From: an uncultured Paenibacillus sp.
GTDB taxonomy: Bacteria > Bacillota > Bacilli > Paenibacillales > Paenibacillaceae
DNA: 34,362 bases
Assembly: GCA_927443375.1 (NCBI GenBank)
Contig: CAKMKL010000147.1
Coordinates: 1-34,362 of the forward strand
Direction of reading: 5' to 3'
Positions 32,600 to 34,362 of this stretch are shown piece after piece. A program made the position numbers and the translations under genes. Under the pieces are notes generated by a model. That model had not been told where the DNA came from. It did not search any database and was given only the letters and a program-made list of their open reading frames with translations. The first letter of the stretch is position 1. The number at the start of each line of letters is the position of its first letter.

Positions 32600-33497
32600 T
32601 TAAGCTTGCACAGTGTATAGGAGCTCTTGTTCCTTCACAGATGTACGCCCCGAAGACTTAATGGAATCGTACTCTTGAATATTTGTAATAATGATCGGCG
32701 TAATGGTGCTATAGCCTGCTTTTTCGATCTCGGCAAGGTCGAATTCCATCAGCAGGTCGCCGACGGCTACCTTTGTTCCAGCTGTAACCTTAGGCGAGAA
32801 ATGCAATCCTTTTAGCTTCACCGTATCAATACCGATATGAATAAGCATCTCGGCTCCGTTGTCACTGACCAGACCAATGGCGTGCCCGCTCTTTGACAAG
32901 GAGAACACCGTGCCGCTGACAGGTGAAACTACCCGTCCCTCAGAAGGTTGAACCGCAAAGCCTTTACCCATGATTTCTTCTGAAAATGCAGGGTCATTCA
33001 CTTCGCTGAGCGGCTTAACTTCACCTGTAATTGGGCTATAGATAACTTCACTAGCCTTCTGCGCATGTTCCTCCTTGAGTAAAGCTGCGGGAACAGATGC
33101 ACTTGCAGAAACAGTTGTGGCAGGAACTGCCGCCTTCTGCACAGCGGCTTCCGGCTCCTCTTCAAAGCCCAGGATATAGGTTACCACTGTTGCAACAGCG
33201 ATACCAATGGCGAACCCGATAAGGGAATAGACAAAGGTTGCACCCAGAACCATTGGAATCCCGGACAACCCTGCCAGACCGCCAATGACATAAGCTTTTA
33301 CTTTAAACAGACTCAGGAATGCTCCGCCTGCTGCCCCTCCTATCAAAGCGGCAATGAACGGTTTTTTGAAACGCATATTCACTCCGTACATCGCCGGTTC
33401 GGTAATCCCCATCATCGCAGTAACACTTGTTGAGAGTGCAAGCGGTTTAAGCTGACTGTTCTTCGTTTTCAGATACACACCAAAGGTTGCACCGGCC
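32600..33497 (-). CDS. PTS enzyme II fragment: IIC C-terminal half plus IIA, 5' end missing
   Basis: C-terminal part of a beta-glucoside-type (EIIBCA) sugar permease. The IIC part begins abruptly at AGATFGVYLKTKN and includes GITEPAMYGVNMRFKKPF; after a linker comes a complete IIA domain (SPITGEVKPLSEV, then the phosphorylated His in MLIHIGIDTVKLKG). The first half of IIC and all of IIB are absent. The track extends this ORF to 33637, but residues before AGATF are antisense to genuine IIC coding on the plus strand, so I end it at the junction. HPr follows in the same direction. No start codon or ribosome site is credible, so as read it is not a working gene. Confidence 0.85.
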
Positions 33498-34362
33498 AAG
33501 AAGAAAAAGAATCCGCTGAGCAGTGTGCTCGATTTCATTTCCGGTATTTTCACACCGATCCTGCCGGCGATCACTGGCGCGGGGATGATCAAAGGGATCA
33601 TCGCCCTGCTGGTAGCTGCGGGATGGATGGGCAGCACCAGTTCAACCTATGTCATTCTTTCGGCCATCGGCGACGGCGCATTTTACTTCCTGCCGATCAT
33701 TCTGGCGGTCAGTGCCGCCCGTAAACTGGGCAGTAATATGTATATTGCCGCTGCGATCGGTGCAGCAATTCTTCATCCGACAGTAACGACTTTGCTGGGT
33801 TCAGGTGAGCCGGTTACTTTTGCCAGCCTGCCGGTTGTTGCGGCAACATATTCCTCGTCGGTTATTCCGATTGTTATTGCAATATGGCTAGCTTCCTATG
33901 TGGAAAAAGCGGTTGATAAAATCACCCACGCATCCCTGAAGCTGATCATTGTTCCTACTGTTACACTGCTAGTGATTGTGCCATTAACCCTGATTGCTGT
34001 AGGTCCGCTGGGAGTTATCATTGGTAACGGGCTGACCGGTGGAATCTCCTGGCTGTTTGACAATACAGGCTTGTTCGCAGGCCTGCTGCTGGGCGGTACG
34101 ATGTCCCTCTTGATCATTACAGGAATGCACTATGCACTGATTCCGATTATAATCGCCTCGATTGCCAGCCTTGGATATGACTACATGATTCCAATCATGA
34201 TGGTCGCTAACTTTGCCCAGGCCGGTGCAACCTTTGGTGTGTATCTGAAAACGAAGAACAGCAAGCTTAAACCGCTTGCACTCTCAACAAGTGTTACTGC
34301 GATGATGGGGATTACCGAACCGGCGATGTACGGAGTGAATATGCGTTTCAAAAAACCGTTCA
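33355..34362. repeat. Inverted repeat in the PTS IIC locus (143 bp arms, ~722 bp between)
   Basis: Arm 1 is 33355-33497 and arm 2 is 34220-34362, complementary with 141 of 143 positions matching; the two differences fall together (AGTCAG versus AGCAAG, giving Gln versus Lys). The repeat runs off the window, so its true length is unknown. The segment between carries the IIC N-terminal half. Confidence 0.92.
33498..34362 (+). CDS. PTS enzyme IIC, partial at both ends (not in ORF track)
   Basis: Open plus-strand frame to the window end. It begins inside the IIB-IIC linker (KKKKNPLSSVLDFISGIFTP), then runs through most of IIC: ILPAITGAGMIKGIIALL, ILHPTVTTLLGSGEP, ITGMHYALIPIIIASIASLGYDYMIP, and finally GITEPAMYGVNMRFKKPF. 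Multiple transmembrane helices. No IIB domain, start codon or ribosome site lies upstream; instead the frame abuts the oppositely oriented IIC fragment. Its last 143 bp repeat, inverted, the start of the minus-strand fragment. Beta-glucoside-type specificity is inferred from the family. Confidence 0.85.

Noticed and set aside
33498-33637. N-terminal extension (MLPIHPAATSRAM...) of the minus-strand PTS ORF in the track
   Set aside because: This stretch is antisense to real IIC coding on the plus strand (FISGIFTPILPAITGAGM) and has no IIC similarity, so the homologous part ends at the junction.

Overview
The window looks like a chromosomal contig from a Paenibacillus-type, endospore-forming Firmicute. 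Three gene blocks support this: prsW-ypeB-ypfA(PilZ)-cmk-plsC-rpsA-der, rluB-resABCDE, and a T-box-controlled serA. MecA, strong AGGAGG-type ribosome sites and Paenibacillus-style intergenic palindromes agree. Assignment is by gene content and motif recognition only; no search was run. No tRNA, rRNA, CRISPR array, insertion sequence or phage gene is visible.

Layout. 1-8.5 kb (minus strand): der, rpsA (ribosomal protein S1-like), plsC, cmk, a PilZ flagellar-brake protein, ypeB, a 48-residue Cys-rich ORF missed by the track, prsW and mecA. The usual ypeB partner sleB is not here. 8.6-13 kb: a small anchored protein, a polysaccharide-deacetylase lipoprotein (+), an overlapping CPBP protease / membrane protein / metallophosphoesterase operon (-), and an unrecognised anchored protein (+). 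13-15.2 kb: a T-box leader with a likely Ser (AGC) specifier, then serA. 15.2-18 kb: a decayed SDR gene, a divergent WYL regulator, and a chemotaxis transducer without an external sensor domain.

18.4-22.4 kb is the most interesting region. A clear c-di-GMP-I (GEMM-I) riboswitch and an intrinsic terminator precede a four-gene set: a thiamine-diphosphate enzyme, a carboxymuconolactone-decarboxylase-like protein, a STAS-like protein, and a KAS III homologue. The KAS III keeps its Cys nucleophile, but the FabH catalytic His and Asn align to Ser and Tyr. I know of no described pathway with this composition. The simplest reading is a c-di-GMP-controlled route joining an alpha-keto-acid-derived unit to an acyl thioester, or transferring an acyl group, to make an unknown product.

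22.4-31 kb (minus strand): glpK, then rluB-resA-resB-resC(ccsA)-resD-resE for cytochrome c maturation and redox signalling, and a small amidase-like gene upstream. 31.0-31.6 kb is non-coding and full of hairpin repeats. 31.6-34.4 kb: a membrane protein, HPr, and a rearranged PTS enzyme II. The IIC C-terminal half plus IIA lies on the minus strand and is joined head-on to a plus-strand IIC that repeats the same segment inverted (143 bp, two mismatches). This is either a contig-end misassembly or a real inversion, and it needs checking before the end is trusted.
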